From contig CM067309.1 of NCBI GenBank assembly GCA_034231615.1, positions 30,335,860-30,399,859 on the forward strand: a stretch of 64,000 bases of DNA, in the 5' to 3' direction. Below are positions 50,265-60,932 of the stretch, piece by piece (position 1 is the stretch's first letter; every line of letters begins with the position of its first letter). A program made the position numbers and the translations under genes. The DNA comes from Meghimatium bilineatum (taxonomy: Eukaryota; Mollusca; Gastropoda; Stylommatophora; Philomycidae). The notes beneath the pieces were generated by a model. That model ran no database searches. It saw only the letters and a list, made by a program, of their open reading frames with translations, and was not told the origin of the DNA.

Positions 50265-50537
50265 GTGAGAGTCGAGTAACGCAGTGGTTAGCGCACTGGC
50301 TTTGCATGTGAGTGGTCCTGGGTTCATTCTCCAGTTGAGGCGGAAATGTTTTTCAGATCGCAACGATTGCAGGGTCCACCTAGCCTTAAATGGGTACCGG
50401 ATTAATCCGGGAAGTAAAGACTGCGAGGGAGATGAGATGGCTACCGCCCTCATTTGCAGAGCCGCTGAAATGTGAGATCGCTAAGATCTGACACCCCTAC
50501 TTCATTAATAAATGCTATGGGTTACTTTACTTTACTG
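50265..50537 (+). mobile_element. tRNA-derived SINE-3 with 10-bp TSD
   Basis: The head GTAACGCAGTGGTTAGCGCA (A box) to GGTCCTGGGTTCATTCTCC (B box) is spaced as in tRNA. The body contains TTAAATGGGTACCGGATTAA and the tail is (ACTTT)n. CTATGTAGTT (50255-50264) and CTATATAGTT (50538-50547) form the TSD. Confidence 0.87.
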
Positions 50538-50639
50538 CTATATAGTTTACCTCTGTTGAAAACGTTTTTCTATCCCTGGCATTTGCGTGACAAATAATTT
50601 AAATATGTTCTTGTGCATTTGGTCATATAAAGAGACATA

Positions 50640-50840
50640 ACTGTTTAGAAAGACAAATAATGGAGGGAAGAGTACATGGGAAGAGGAGAAGGGGCAGACC
50701 AAGAAGACGATGGACTGACGACATTAAAGATAATATGAATACATCGCTAGAAAATGCAAGCCACATCGCCCAAGACAGAGAGAGGTTCAGAGAGTTCATT
50801 GGGAAGACAACGTTCTGGAAGGAATACGTCACATGACACA
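50640..50840 (+). pseudogene. LINE ORF2 terminus, family L-I
   Basis: One frame reads EGRVHGKRRRGRPRRRWTDD, IKDNMNTSLENASHIAQDR and ERFREFIGKTTFWKEYVT, then TGA. The RGRPRRRW-DDI block is the last conserved motif of many LINE ORF2 proteins. Only about 65 codons remain. Confidence 0.7.
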
Positions 50841-50918
50841 CTTGTGCATTTCAAATGACATTGTCCATGTCTCACAACTATATAACACCACCAAGAAAAA
50901 ATCACTTCTGATAAAGTG

Positions 50919-51080
50919 TCCCACCGAAGACGGATGTGTAGGGCCATCGGCGCAAATAAAACGGCGACACAACGCATTTCCATTGTCTGGACTATATCCT
51001 GCTGGAAATCTAGTAGGACAATGGTCCTGCTACAAGGGAGATCCAGCGGGAGTTTGAGTATGAACGATGAAGAAGAAGAA
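50919..51080 (+). mobile_element. SINE-2 copy
   Basis: CGAAGACGGATGTGTAGGGC to GAGTATGAACGATG + (GAA)n. TSD not evident. Confidence 0.82.
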
Positions 51081-51387
51081 GACTAAGTTTAGTAGTAACT
51101 AGAACATGCCCCTAGAAAAAACGACATTCAGAAAACAATACGCAACAGTTGTTAATAAGTAAACCATACCACAATGATAGTTGCTAAGTGTGTTCATCAG
51201 AGGTTCGATGAGGTATCAATTATTTGTGATCAAGCAGTCTATTACTAATCAATATACTGACTAGGAAGGAATTAAAATGGAAATAATTAGTGATAAAATG
51301 ATGAAGTAGAAATGACATGTTAATCTTCATGACATGCACAAATATTATACATATTTCAATCACAAAAACATGAATAATCAATCAATC

Positions 51388-51650
51388 AATAAAACCCATA
51401 ACCCTTCAGGGTCGTAGGGGTACCACATTGGAAGCTTCAGCACACAGAGTCCTCCAGCGAATTATATCCTCAGCGATGCGGATGAGTGTGGAAATATCTA
51501 GCCCTGTCCATTCCTTGATGTTGTCTGTCCATGTCTTTATTTGCCCTCCTCTGTTTATTCCACCCTCGACAGTTCCCTGCAGTATTGTTTTTGACAAGGA
51601 ATCGTGCCTGCATACATGTCCGAACCATGCTAGTTTTATAATATGATGTA
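51388..51650 (-). pseudogene. LINE ORF2 terminus, family L-G, (TTGA)n tail
   Basis: Minus frame SKTILQGTVEGGINRGGQIK, TWTDNIKEWTGLDISTLIRI and AEDIIRWRTLCAEASNVVPL, then (TTGA)n. A plus-strand copy lies at 59965-60240. A further decayed relative is near 43290. Confidence 0.82.
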
Positions 51651-51859
51651 TGGAATTACATAATGTTCATGTATTCGGTTACGATTTTTGCTGCTCTCAA
51701 ATCTGTAGTCATGTTACATCTTCGGATCTGTCACTGGGGCAAAGTCCTTTCCATGTTGAGCTAATATGTGCAATGAGTTAAACGCAGGTTATCATGAGCG
51801 CACAAGGTCATAAACACACCGGTTCCAATCTGAATTAATCCATCACAGGGTTCTGGTTT

Positions 51860-52060
51860 GGAACCCGTGTCTCCTTGCGTATTTTAGGATTAATTAATCT
51901 AAATATATTAATAATTATCAATAAATAATTTAAATATTAATTTTTAGGGTTAGGGTTAGGGTTAGTGTGTTACATTACATAACTAACCCTAAATAAATTT
52001 ATATTTAAATTAATAAATGATAAACATAAACTTATAAACATAGCCAAGAGAAAAAACTAA
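51860..52060. repeat. AT-rich inverted element with telomere-like core, copy 2
   Basis: TTAGGGTTAGGGTTAGGGTT at 51945 and, inverted, AACTAACCCTAA at about 51978, inside AT-rich arms (ATTAATTAATCTAAATATAT). In the opposite orientation it matches 22985-23197. Confidence 0.6.
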
Positions 52061-52196
52061 ATAGGGAAACAGTGATTCCAACCAGAATCCATCAGAGTGT
52101 AACGGCTTACAGTTCCAGTTGGGTGTTAATTTATGTTTTTTTTATTACAGTACAATTCCTTTATAGCGCATCATTTTTTAACATATATCCCTATTT

Positions 52197-52365
52197 CTTC
52201 ATCTTCTTCTTCAGCGTTCATTCTCAAACTCCTACTTGATATCTCTTGTAGCAGGACCATGGCCATATTAGATTTCTAGAAGGATGTAGTCCAGAGAATG
52301 GAAATGCGTTGTGTCGCCGTTTTATTTGCACCAATAGCCCGACACATCCGTCGTCGGCGGTATTT
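52197..52365 (-). mobile_element. SINE-2 copy with 8-bp TSD
   Basis: CTTCTTCTTCAGCGTTCATT to CATCCGTCGTCGGCGG. CCCTATTT flanks it at 52189-52196 and 52366-52373. Confidence 0.85.
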
Positions 52366-52384
52366 CCCTATTTAACAACACTGA

Positions 52385-52515
52385 TTTATCATCAACGAAG
52401 GTTGGCTGCAACATACTTCCAGCATCCCCTGTCTCATGTTTTTGTGGAGCACTCTGCTAGACTGTAACCTGTCCATTTTGTGATGTTACTCTCCCACTTG
52501 TATCTCTGCCTACCT
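52385..52515 (-). pseudogene. LINE 3' end, family L-F
   Basis: The minus strand reads [26 protein letters not shown], stop, DRGCWKYVAANLR. One stop only; it is the clearest copy of the L-F terminus. Confidence 0.75.
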
Positions 52516-52554
52516 CTTAACAACACTGAATAACCCATACGTTAGATACACGTT

Positions 52555-52715
52555 GAATAGCCCCCAATTCTGCCGAAAGCGCTGCTTTGCTTGGCGATCC
52601 TTGTATACACTTCATCATTAACGTTGGCATCTTGTGATAGTGTACTACCTAGATATGTGAATCTATTCACAACTTTCAGTGCTACTCCCTTTACCTTTAT
52701 GCAGGGATCGAGATA
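52555..52715 (-). pseudogene. LINE reverse-transcriptase thumb fragment, family L-K
   Basis: The minus frame has KVVNRFTYLGSTLSQDANVN then DEVYTRIAKQSSAFGRI, the FTYLGS-LS-DA--D-EV--RI--A--AFGRL block after the palm in RTE/CR1-like LINEs. Open for about 45 codons. Confidence 0.75.
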
Positions 52716-53022
52716 GCTTTTGCCAGTGACAGAGACACTACTGGCTAGGAAAAGGGTCGCAGTGGCAATGGGCCTAGAGGATACTTATAAATAAAGTAGA
52801 CTTTTAAAGATTGCTACTCTCTTTGCTAAACTATGGAGTCAATTCTTGGATCGTAAAGTGGGTCGCTGCTGTGCCATTGGACAGAAATGTAGCAATACGC
52901 TTAAAAGTAATGTTTTGAATAAATAAGCGGGAGAGGACGGGATTGATTACCCCCCCCCCCCCCCAATCAAACACCATGCCCTATCTACGGGCTTGTATTA
53001 TTGCTCATATGAAGCAATATAA

Positions 53023-53125
53023 TGTTGTGTGTTTCGTGGAAAAATCGTTGGTGGTGACATATCTCTGCGGCTTGCGTGGAAGCGATAGAGTGTTGTGTGT
53101 TTCGTGGAAAAGTCGTTCGTGGTGA
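53023..53125. repeat. 69-bp direct duplication
   Basis: TGTTGTGTGTTTCGTGGAAA recurs 69 bp apart, the second copy incomplete. Confidence 0.75.
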
Positions 53126-53215
53126 CAGATCTGTGTCATGATTCACAAAATAATTACAAGTGGGCTACTTATCAGGGCGATGTCTACGTACATCCTCTCT
53201 AATACATTGCAGCAC

Positions 53216-53762
53216 TGCATAGACAGTCTGCCCTATAAGGTTGTATCAATGTTGAATCAGCTCATTGGCAGTCTGCCCTATAAGGTTGTATCAATGTTGA
53301 ATCAGCTCATTGACAGTCTGTCCTATAAGGTTGTATCAATGTTGAATCAGCTCATGGACAGTCTGTCCTATAAGGTTGTATCAATGTTGAATCAGCTCAT
53401 GGACAGTCTGTCCTATAAGGTTGTATCAATGTTGAATCAGCTCATGGACAGTCTGCCCTATAAGGTTGTATCAATGTTGAATCAGCTCATTGACAGTCTG
53501 TCCTATAAGGTTGTATCAATGTTGAATCAGCTCATGGACAGTCTGCCCTATAAGGTTGTATCAATGTTGAATCAGCTCATGGACAGTCTGCCCTATAAGG
53601 TTGTATCAATGTTGAATCAGCTCATTGACAGTCTGCCCTATAAGGTTGTATCAATGTTGAATCAGCTCATTGACAGTCTGCCCTATAAGGTTGTATCAAT
53701 GTTGAATCAGCTCATTGACAGTCTGTCCTATAAGGTTGTATCAATGTTGAATCAGCTCATCG
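53216..53762. repeat. 45-bp minisatellite, 12 copies, in a 259-codon open frame
   Basis: Unit GACAGTCTGCCCTATAAGGT, TGTATCAATGTTGAATCAGC and TCATT. Exactly 15 codons, so a frame from 53138 to 53917 repeats SLPYKVVSMLNQLID. Unit differences are Pro/Ser and Ile/Met changes, not silent ones, and no splice or promoter context is visible. I treat it as a minisatellite, not a gene. Confidence 0.93.
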
Positions 53763-54289
53763 TTGCCAAAGAACGTAATGCACATTGTTTGGCATTGGAT
53801 TCAATTTGTTGTGCCTTGGCCCCCCACCTCCAAGTCATCTTAAAAGAAGGAGGGGGGGGGCATCTTAAAACGACTTGCATCCACATTTTAAGCAGTAATA
53901 CCCCTCAAATGTTATAGATCTTCTTAGTCGGAACTCTTCGAAAACTGATTATATATTTTTGGGGATTTTGAAACCTGTTTTACCGAGCCGAACACAGAAA
54001 TCAATGGACGCATGTTGTTTAAAATAAACGTCTATTGTTGAAATGCAGCGAGAGAAACTATGTCACCTTCACTAATAGGATCCCACAAAACGCATGTGCA
54101 GCGGCATACTTCTTGTTTCGTACATACGTTGTCATGACATGTTCCTGCCAAATAGCAAAGTTATACTTATTACAATTGTCAGGGGGAAAGTCAGTCCTGA
54201 AACTTATTGCAAGTTTTCGTATGATAAATGAACGTGAAATTAACTTAGTTTATGTCTTAGTTAAGTGTCAGAACATCAGCATCATCATT

Positions 54290-54402
54290 TTACTCTGAAC
54301 AAGATCTCAGGTGCTCCGATCTCATATTCAGGATGATCTCCTATTTTACTCTGGACAAGATCTCAGGTGCTCCGATCTCATATTCAGCTTGATCTCCTAT
54401 TT
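54290..54402. repeat. 56-bp direct duplication
   Basis: Two copies of TTTTACTCTGAACAAGATCT, CAGGTGCTCCGATCTCATAT and TCAGGATGATCTCCTA. Confidence 0.85.
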
Positions 54403-55470
54403 TATATTGTCCACCCCCTCCCCCGGTGAATGAGGGTTGTTAGTATCCACACTTACCATAATTTCTCTTTGGGTACCAATTCACGATATAATGGCTCTAT
54501 ATATTGGGTCTACAGGACCAGTCGCCACTTTAACGGCTTTGATGTTTAGATCGATCATATATTGAACAGTTATGTTTCGTTTCGCCCAGTTCAAGTGTTT
54601 ATGTTAACCTAAAAACATCCCTAGAAACGTTCACTTCATTTTCATACCTGGAGACGAAACGTGTGTTTGTAAGAAAGTCATGTTTGTGATCGCATACGTT
54701 GTGTTATTTATTTCTGAAAAAAATGGCAACGCCAACTCTTTCTAAATACAGTACAGAACAGACTATAGTTATGTTTCATAGCTTGCTAATTATGTGAATC
54801 GGATCGGATAATGATGATTCAGATAGTGATTATAGGCCTAATATTGACTTGTGTGTGCCTATAAACAATGTCGGTGAAAGTACAGAATAGTTCTCTGCTG
54901 TGCTATAAATAGCACACTGTTGACAATTTTAACTATCCAACGTCATGGATTCCCGTGTAACACCAATCAAAATAATGGCTGCTGTGACGTCACATTCCGA
55001 CAATCCCACAGTTCAACTCTAGACACAGACAAACTTATGCATAATCTGTTTGTTTTACAATTTACACATTTTATACAATTTCCTATTATTTGTGGTGAGC
55101 GATCAGTATTTCTGCCCGCTATACACGGAGCGAGATGCTCGCACACATGAGAAATATTATTTCTAATCCTAACCTTACTCAAGTACTTACCCGTAAGCTT
55201 GCCAAATCACACAACAAAGGTCAGAAAACACATCGAAACTAGAGCAAAGGTCACAGCGGAGAACTATAATGTACTTCAGCCACTATGTCAAGTATGGATA
55301 CATGTGGGTAAGTCAAAATATTTATACTAATAAATTAACATTTTCATGTTTTTGTTTTACTAACTTTAACCTTGTGAAGTAATCAAATATCATCAATGTA
55401 CTTATATATTCATATTCTGTATCCAATTCCCTTTCCAATGATATATAACACACGCATTATTTATCAATAT
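54403..55470. other. Intergenic, one weak coding-like relic
   Basis: Near 54810-54890 the plus strand reads SDNDDSDSDYRPNIDLCVPI then a stop within 10 codons. The acidic DS-rich run is reminiscent of the N-terminus of piggyBac-type transposases, but too short to assign. Otherwise nothing recognised. Confidence 0.25.
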
Positions 55471-55480
55471 TAGTATGTCA

Positions 55481-55656
55481 TGTCAACCCTTGAGGTCCCG
55501 GTTCAATTCAAGGTTGGGACAGGGTTTTTTCTTTCGGAGGTACAATCAAAATCCTTCCTGTACATGTCACGGCATCTGCTATAGCACAGCGGCCTTTATT
55601 TCAACAGCCCACAGAAAGCCCCTGCCCTCCTTCACAGGAAAACATGCAGTAACGAA
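55481..55656 (+). mobile_element. SINE-5 copy with 9-bp TSD
   Basis: The head AGGTCCCGGTTCAATTCAAG is B-box-like, followed by CGGAGGTACAATCAAAATCC and GCGGCCTTTATTTCAACAG. AGTATGTCA flanks it at 55472-55480 and 55657-55665. It gives the plus orientation and ends of the family. Confidence 0.82.
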
Positions 55657-55679
55657 AGTATGTCAAGTGATGCAATGAA

Positions 55680-56145
55680 AAACACATGTATGAACATTTT
55701 CTACAAGTCCTGATAGTTAAGCGTAGGAGTTGGAGCCTCAATTGTCGTTCTAAGGCCAGATATATCGCCTTGGCTGCGTTGATCCTATTCGTGTTCAAAG
55801 TTGTCTTGATGTTTTCTATCCACAATTTTCTTGGTCTATCTGTGGTTTTATGTCCGGATATGATTGTGTTATATGCTCTTACTGGTATTTGGTTTGGGTT
55901 CATTCTCATAAGGTGACCGAACCATTTTACTTGCTGTTTTTCAATATGTTCAATACATGTTATTATACCAACTCTTTTCCTAATTACCTTATTCGTTATT
56001 TTGTCTAGATTAGTAACAATTGCAGCTTTTCTCAGACACTTCATTTCACATATAACGACTTTCCTTCGCTGCGAGATTGCTAAAGATCGTACATGACATT
56101 GATAGCGAAGTTTTGGTATAAACATCGTAAATATTATCTGTCTAG
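55680..56145 (-). pseudogene. LINE ORF2 C-terminus, family L-H, open frame
   Basis: The minus frame from 56125 runs [60 protein letters not shown] and ALERQLRLQLLR without interruption into the SINE-5 copy. The WFGHLMRM and RPRKLWIENI blocks are standard LINE ORF2 motifs. A truncated copy is at 18930-19185. Confidence 0.82.
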
Positions 56146-56154
56146 ATTTATATA

Positions 56155-56520
56155 GTTTATATAGTTGAACGTTTATATATAGTTTATATACACGTTATAT
56201 ATAGTTTATATACACGTTTTATATACACGTTATATATAGTTTATATACACGTTATATATAGTTTATATACACGTTATATATAGTTTATATACACGTTATA
56301 TATAGTTTATATACACGTTATATATAGTTTATATACACGTTATATATAGTTTATATACACGTTATATATAGTTTATATACACGTTATATATAGTTTATAT
56401 ACACGTTATATATACGTTAAGTATAGATCTATATAGTTAGACATTTTAATATGAATGGTACAGTCAAGTTTCGTGAATGGTACAGTCAAGTTTCGTGAAT
56501 GGTACAGTCAAGTTTCGTGA
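56155..56520. repeat. Two adjacent 22-bp arrays
   Basis: 56155-56420: about 12 copies of ACACGTTATATATAGTTTAT plus AT. 56449-56520: three copies of ATGGTACAGTCAAGTTTCGT plus GA. Different sequences with the same unit length. Confidence 0.95.
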
Positions 56521-56529
56521 ATCAACACT

Positions 56530-56885
56530 AATAAAAGCTTTGAAAAATGATCTAAAATGTGAATTTATTGTTTCAACGAAATATCAATAATATAAGACAG
56601 TGTTTTCTAACGTATTTATTATAAAGTGTGTTCCAGTCGAGTGTGAAATGTGAGTTACTCGACAAAAGACGTGAATATCCTGACATATAAACTTGTTCAG
56701 TGAGAAACATCCCCGCTGCCATAACCCGTACATGCCGGCAGCTTATACACACTTCATTAAACCTATAATAGGAACGAAGACAACAAGGACAGTATGTCCA
56801 TTATCACGTGGCAAGTGATTGTTCCGGTGCTGTGTTTGTGGACAATCAATATAAAATAATACTGCGTGAAATGTAACAACAATAG
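56530..56885. other. Intergenic, nothing recognised
   Basis: No element or coding sequence seen before the SINE-2 copy. Confidence 0.5.
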
Positions 56886-56894
56886 TACTTAGGT

Positions 56895-57052
56895 CTTCTT
56901 CTTCGTTCATTCTCAAACTCCCACTGGATCTCCTTTGTAGCAGGACCATGATCCATTCTAGATTTCCAGCAGGATGTAGACCAGAGAATGAAAATGTGTT
57001 GTGAAGCAGTTTTATTTGCGCCAATGGCCCGACACATCCGTCTTCGGCGGGA
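56895..57052 (-). mobile_element. SINE-2 copy with 9-bp TSD
   Basis: CTTCTTCGTTCATTCTCAAA to CATCCGTCTTCGGCGGGA. TACTTAGGT flanks it at 56886-56894 and 57053-57061. Confidence 0.88.
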
Positions 57053-57123
57053 TACTTAGGTAAAACACGGGTTTAGGAAGTTGCACTTAAACACGATGGA
57101 CTATATGTCTTGTATATTGCAAT

Positions 57124-57426
57124 TTGTATGTTTTATTGTTTACATGTTATAACCTCTTAGTTTTAGTGATAGTCCGTCGTGTTCAAGTGGAATTTCCTAA
57201 ACCTGTGTTCTACGTAAGTTTGTTGATAACGATTCTGTGGATTTCTTTTGATTGTTCGTTTCTTGGAACAGTGCGCTTCAGTCCAAGGACATGCACTCTA
57301 GCCATAGATACAGAAAATGTTGCTAACATACACTGGGTTATCTTTCTTCTATCATCGTCGCTATTGATCACCACTACTCAACAAACAGGTGCACAACTAC
57401 CTGACTCTCACAGTTGGGGAACATAA
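57124..57426 (+). other. Unrecognised 100-codon hydrophobic frame
   Basis: Two hydrophobic stretches (YVLLFTCYNLLVLVIV and HWVIFLLSSSLLI) and PKPVFYVSLLITILWI. No homology recognised. A CAG/GTGCAC donor-like site is at about 57390. It could be chance in AT-rich DNA. Confidence 0.2.
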
Positions 57427-57507
57427 ACACCTGAGAGAGAGAGAGAGAGAGAGACGCCTTCACCTAAAAATGAATATTAAGCTTATTACTGTGAGGTAGA
57501 AGAAACT

Positions 57508-57812
57508 TCATGTACACGGTGAGATGTGGTATAGAACTAAACCTCACGTACACGGTGAAATGTGGTATAGAACTAAACCTCACGTACACGGTGGATATAT
57601 AGAACTAAACCTCATGTACACGGTGATATATGGTATAGAACTAAACCTCACGTACACGGTGAGATGTGGTATAGAACTAACCCTCACGTACACGGTGAGA
57701 TGTGGTATAGAACTAACCCTCACGTACACGGTGAGATGTGGTATAGAACTAACCCTCACGTACATGGTGGTGATATGGTATAGAACTAAACGCACACGGT
57801 TTGATATGGTAT
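57508..57812. repeat. About 36-bp minisatellite, 8 copies
   Basis: TGGTATAGAACTAAACCTCA plus CGTACACGGTGAGATG, with 24- to 39-bp variants. A (GA)n run precedes it at 57435-57454. Confidence 0.92.
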
Positions 57813-57849
57813 AAAACTACCAATAATGATCAATAATTTTATATTATTC

Positions 57850-59335
57850 TCGAAACTACGGAGTTTCGAGAATAAATGTCTTCGTAGGATAACTAAGATA
57901 CATTGGAATACATTCAAATCGAATGATAAAATCAGAGAAGTGACAAGTCAAAACTTCATCACAGATGTTATCAGAAAACGTCGTTGCTCCTACAATGGGC
58001 ATGTCTTACGCGCAGACACCAACAGAATACACCACCAATCTTTTGAATGGATACCTACAGGCAAAAGAGCCAGGAGTAGACACAAAAAAAACCACTCAGA
58101 AGAACAATACTTAGAGAAAGAATAACAATCAATATCCATACTATTCAAGAACTACACAGAATAGCTTTGAACAAACAGAATGGGGTGCAAAGGGAACGCA
58201 TTGCTCTTGGCGGACCCAGGGTTAACAGATAAGCAAGATCCCAAAAGTGCCTCCTCGTGGCGCACCCTGGTAACAGAAATACAGCGGCTCGTGCTGATTC
58301 TGGCTAAACCTTTTGGGGATCGTGTCCGTGAAAGTGGAGGTAACAGATGGAAAGAGATTTGACCGCAAAAAGACAGGCAATATCTCCGACACCACTGTGC
58401 CAACACATGCAGCAACATTGTCGACATAGTGAATCTAGAAAGTCTGGTAGAAGCATTGGAGGGCGGCCAATAGTCGTTACGAAGAAGTCAGATGTCTCAA
58501 TACAAATAAAAGCACAATGAATACACTGAGAAAGATGCACAGCGCTAGAGGGCAGCGTCATGTGCAAAAAGCACGGAAAACGGTTCGATGAAATTGGAAC
58601 TAAAGCATTGTTTGCTCGAGACAAGCTTCTAGTTACCATGATCCCAGCTTAGGTCCAATTCTACTGTCGAGTCTTCCCTATACCGGAAGCATGCTCATGG
58701 AGAGAAAAGGTTCAGCACCCGATGGGCACAGGCATAGCAGTCCGAGGTGACAAGCACTGTTCAGCTCTAGAACAAAACACAAGTCCCTAACGTTCCTAAA
58801 TATGTGTAAAGATTCAGGCCTGGACGAGGGGCTCACGAAGTTGGTGAGCAACGCTTCGGCTAAGAAGACGAACGAGCCCGAGCCCAACTCTTCTGTCAAG
58901 TTCTTCCTAAACCGGAACCAGGCTTGAGGATGAGAAAAGGTTCAGTACCCGATGAGCACGGGCACATTACGTCTAATTACACGAGACAAGCTCACTGGCT
59001 GCGGAACGCCTCGTGCAGGACAGACGTGAAGGACAAACCGTCTCGGCATAGAGTCAGTACACATTCGCTGTCTGGCGACAGATAGGAAGGCTGTCACAGG
59101 CTAGGGTAGCCCACCATAATTGTCAAGTGATGCCGAAATCGGATGTGCTAGGCCTACAAGGTGCATAACGGTGGCACAACGTAATCACGCTCCCGGCGGA
59201 AATCACACGGATATCCGTGCTGGTTACAATGGAGCGAACGAAAGAAAAAAACAGACAGAATTGAATAGATCTGATCTCTGCCCTATGCGCTAACTTCAGC
59301 GCTAAAGGAAAATGAACGAATGAATGAATACCACT
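57850..59335 (+). pseudogene. LINE 3' end, family L-D2, split by an R1 insertion
   Basis: First part 57850-58181: RSFENKCLRRITKIHWNTFK, VIRKRRCSYNGHVLRADTNR and IHHQSFEWIPTGKRARSR. Second part 59250-59335: the LTSALC region and the GAATGAATGAAT tail. The uninterrupted order is seen at 39455-39735. A perfect 11-bp-arm hairpin TTCTCGAAACT/AGTTTCGAGAA sits at its 5' edge (57848-57873). Confidence 0.85.
58182..59249 (+). mobile_element. R1 retroposon, complete-looking copy, 12-bp TSD
   Basis: Starts GGGGTGCAAAGGGAACGCAT and ends GGTTACAATGGAGCGAACGA + A-rich tail. AACAAACAGAAT (58170-58181) and AACAGACAGAAT (59250-59261) are the TSD inside an L-D2 LINE, whose empty site is at about 39665. 1068 bp with no long open frame, and two imperfect internal repeats marked by GGTTCAGYACCCGATG. 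The longest copy (33562-34887) has about 260 bp more. Confidence 0.9.
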
Positions 59336-59689
59336 ACAATATAACACTACAATATATTATAGACCCACGAGCAATCAAAAGAAATCGAAAGAAGAGTTCT
59401 CAACCAACACACTACCGTAAAGGGGCGCAGATTCTTTGTTTGTCTGTGCCCCGTTCCATAAATTGATAAACATAGATTTTACACAAGTTTCACTACATAT
59501 CCACACTCATTCTACACAAAATATCCTCTAGAAGGTTGTTTTTTTGGGGGTTTTTCCACTTCTTTATTAATTAGCATTAAGAATCACATGCATGTTTTCT
59601 CAATCATATCATCACGTTATATACAGGAACATCGGTAATACATTTCAATGTTTCCAATAAGTCGCGGTAGCTGCAGGTATTCGCCGTTC

Positions 59690-59855
59690 TCTTCTGAGTT
59701 CTTTCTCAAATTCCTGCAAGATCAGCAGGATATATATAACCCGGGGAGCGGTATAAATTGTGTCATGGTTTACAGTTTGGCACATCCGACTTCAGCATGG
59801 TTATCTGTTATTTTTATTCGCTATGAGATGGTACAGCGAACTTGTGGCCGTCAGC
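59690..59855 (-). mobile_element. SINE-1, degraded partial copy
   Basis: Retains TTCTTTCTCAAATTCCTGCA, ATTGTGTCATGGTTTACAG and CATCCGACTTCAGCATGG, with deletions. Confidence 0.6.
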
Positions 59856-59964
59856 AATAGAAGGACCTAACTGTTAAGCGTAAACTGGCCTTCATTCGGT
59901 ACGATTTTGATAATTGTCACGTTTTTCATTGGTTACTATTTATATACTTGGAACGACTAGTTCT

Positions 59965-60240
59965 CTAAACGACGAAAACTAGCATGGTTTGGACATGTAT
60001 GTAGACATGATTCCTTGCCAGAAACAATACTACAGGGAACTGTCGAAGGAGGAAGAAGCAGAGGAGGACAAATAAAGGCATGGACATAACATCAAGGAAT
60101 GAACATGACAAGATATTTCCACACTCATCCGCATCGCTGAGGATAGAATTCGCTGGAGGATTCTGTGTGCTGAAGCATGCAATATGGTACCACTACGACC
60201 CTGACGGGTTACGGGTTTATTGATTGATTGATTGATATAC
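59965..60240 (+). pseudogene. LINE ORF2 terminus, family L-G, copy 2
   Basis: KLAWFGHVCRHDSLPETILQ and GTVEGGRSRGGQIKAWT, then frameshifts, then the (TTGA)n tail GATTGATTGATTGATA. Reverse-strand partner of 51388-51650; here the upstream WFGHVCRHDSL block is also present. Confidence 0.8.
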
Positions 60241-60499
60241 TTGAAGTAGCTATGGCTATGTTTAGCAGTCGATTCCAAGTACATAAATATTGGCCTAGGG
60301 GAAACATGGGAATAACATGAAACGTAACGAAAGAAGATCTCATTAAGTCATTTAGAAGGGCTGTAAGTACTCTGCCGATGGCCTCGGCTAACACCACCTC
60401 CAAAACGTTAGCTGTGTCTTACGACATGCATGCAGGTAACAGTATCGAAATTCTTTGCTTATTCTTTGGGTCCGCATGGATGTAACTGCAATTTCTTCA

Positions 60500-60690
60500 C
60501 ACCAGTCAGTCAGTTCTTCTTTTGCCAAGTTTGGCACATAGGGCGGATGTCATAGTTCTCCATGCCTGTCGGTCAGTTGCCAAGGATTGCAGGTCTTGTG
60601 CATTTATGCCTGTTGATTTTAATTCATTTAAAAATGTTCTTCTGAGCGTTGTTTGTGGTCTTCCCTCACATTCCAATAGCCGAATTAAAA
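60500..60690 (-). pseudogene. LINE ORF2 terminus, family L-J
   Basis: Minus frame LLECEGRPQTTLRRTFLNEL, KSTGINAQDLQSLATDRQAW and RTMTSALCAKLGKRRTD. Related in pattern to L-D ([10 protein letters not shown] ... MVSALCA) but clearly distinct in sequence. Confidence 0.75.
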
Positions 60691-60932
60691 ATTTTTTTTT
60701 GTACAATTTAGAATTTGTTGGAATATTAATTGATGGTTTCATTTCACTTAGAACTATAACATCCGTTACAAAAAAACTGGGAATTTGCAATGACATTTTG
60801 TTAAATATTCGATTAACGTATCAGAAAAAAACACAAGAACAGAAACACACATCCGCCATCTTTAAATATGTCACCGTAACTCAGTTTCCGGTTTCAAACT
60901 GTTCACACCACTATGCCTTTAATCCTTGATGT

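Noticed and set aside
50265-50340. Functional tRNA gene
   Set aside because: Same reasoning: the tRNA-like head of a SINE with a degraded acceptor stem and a TSD at the ends.
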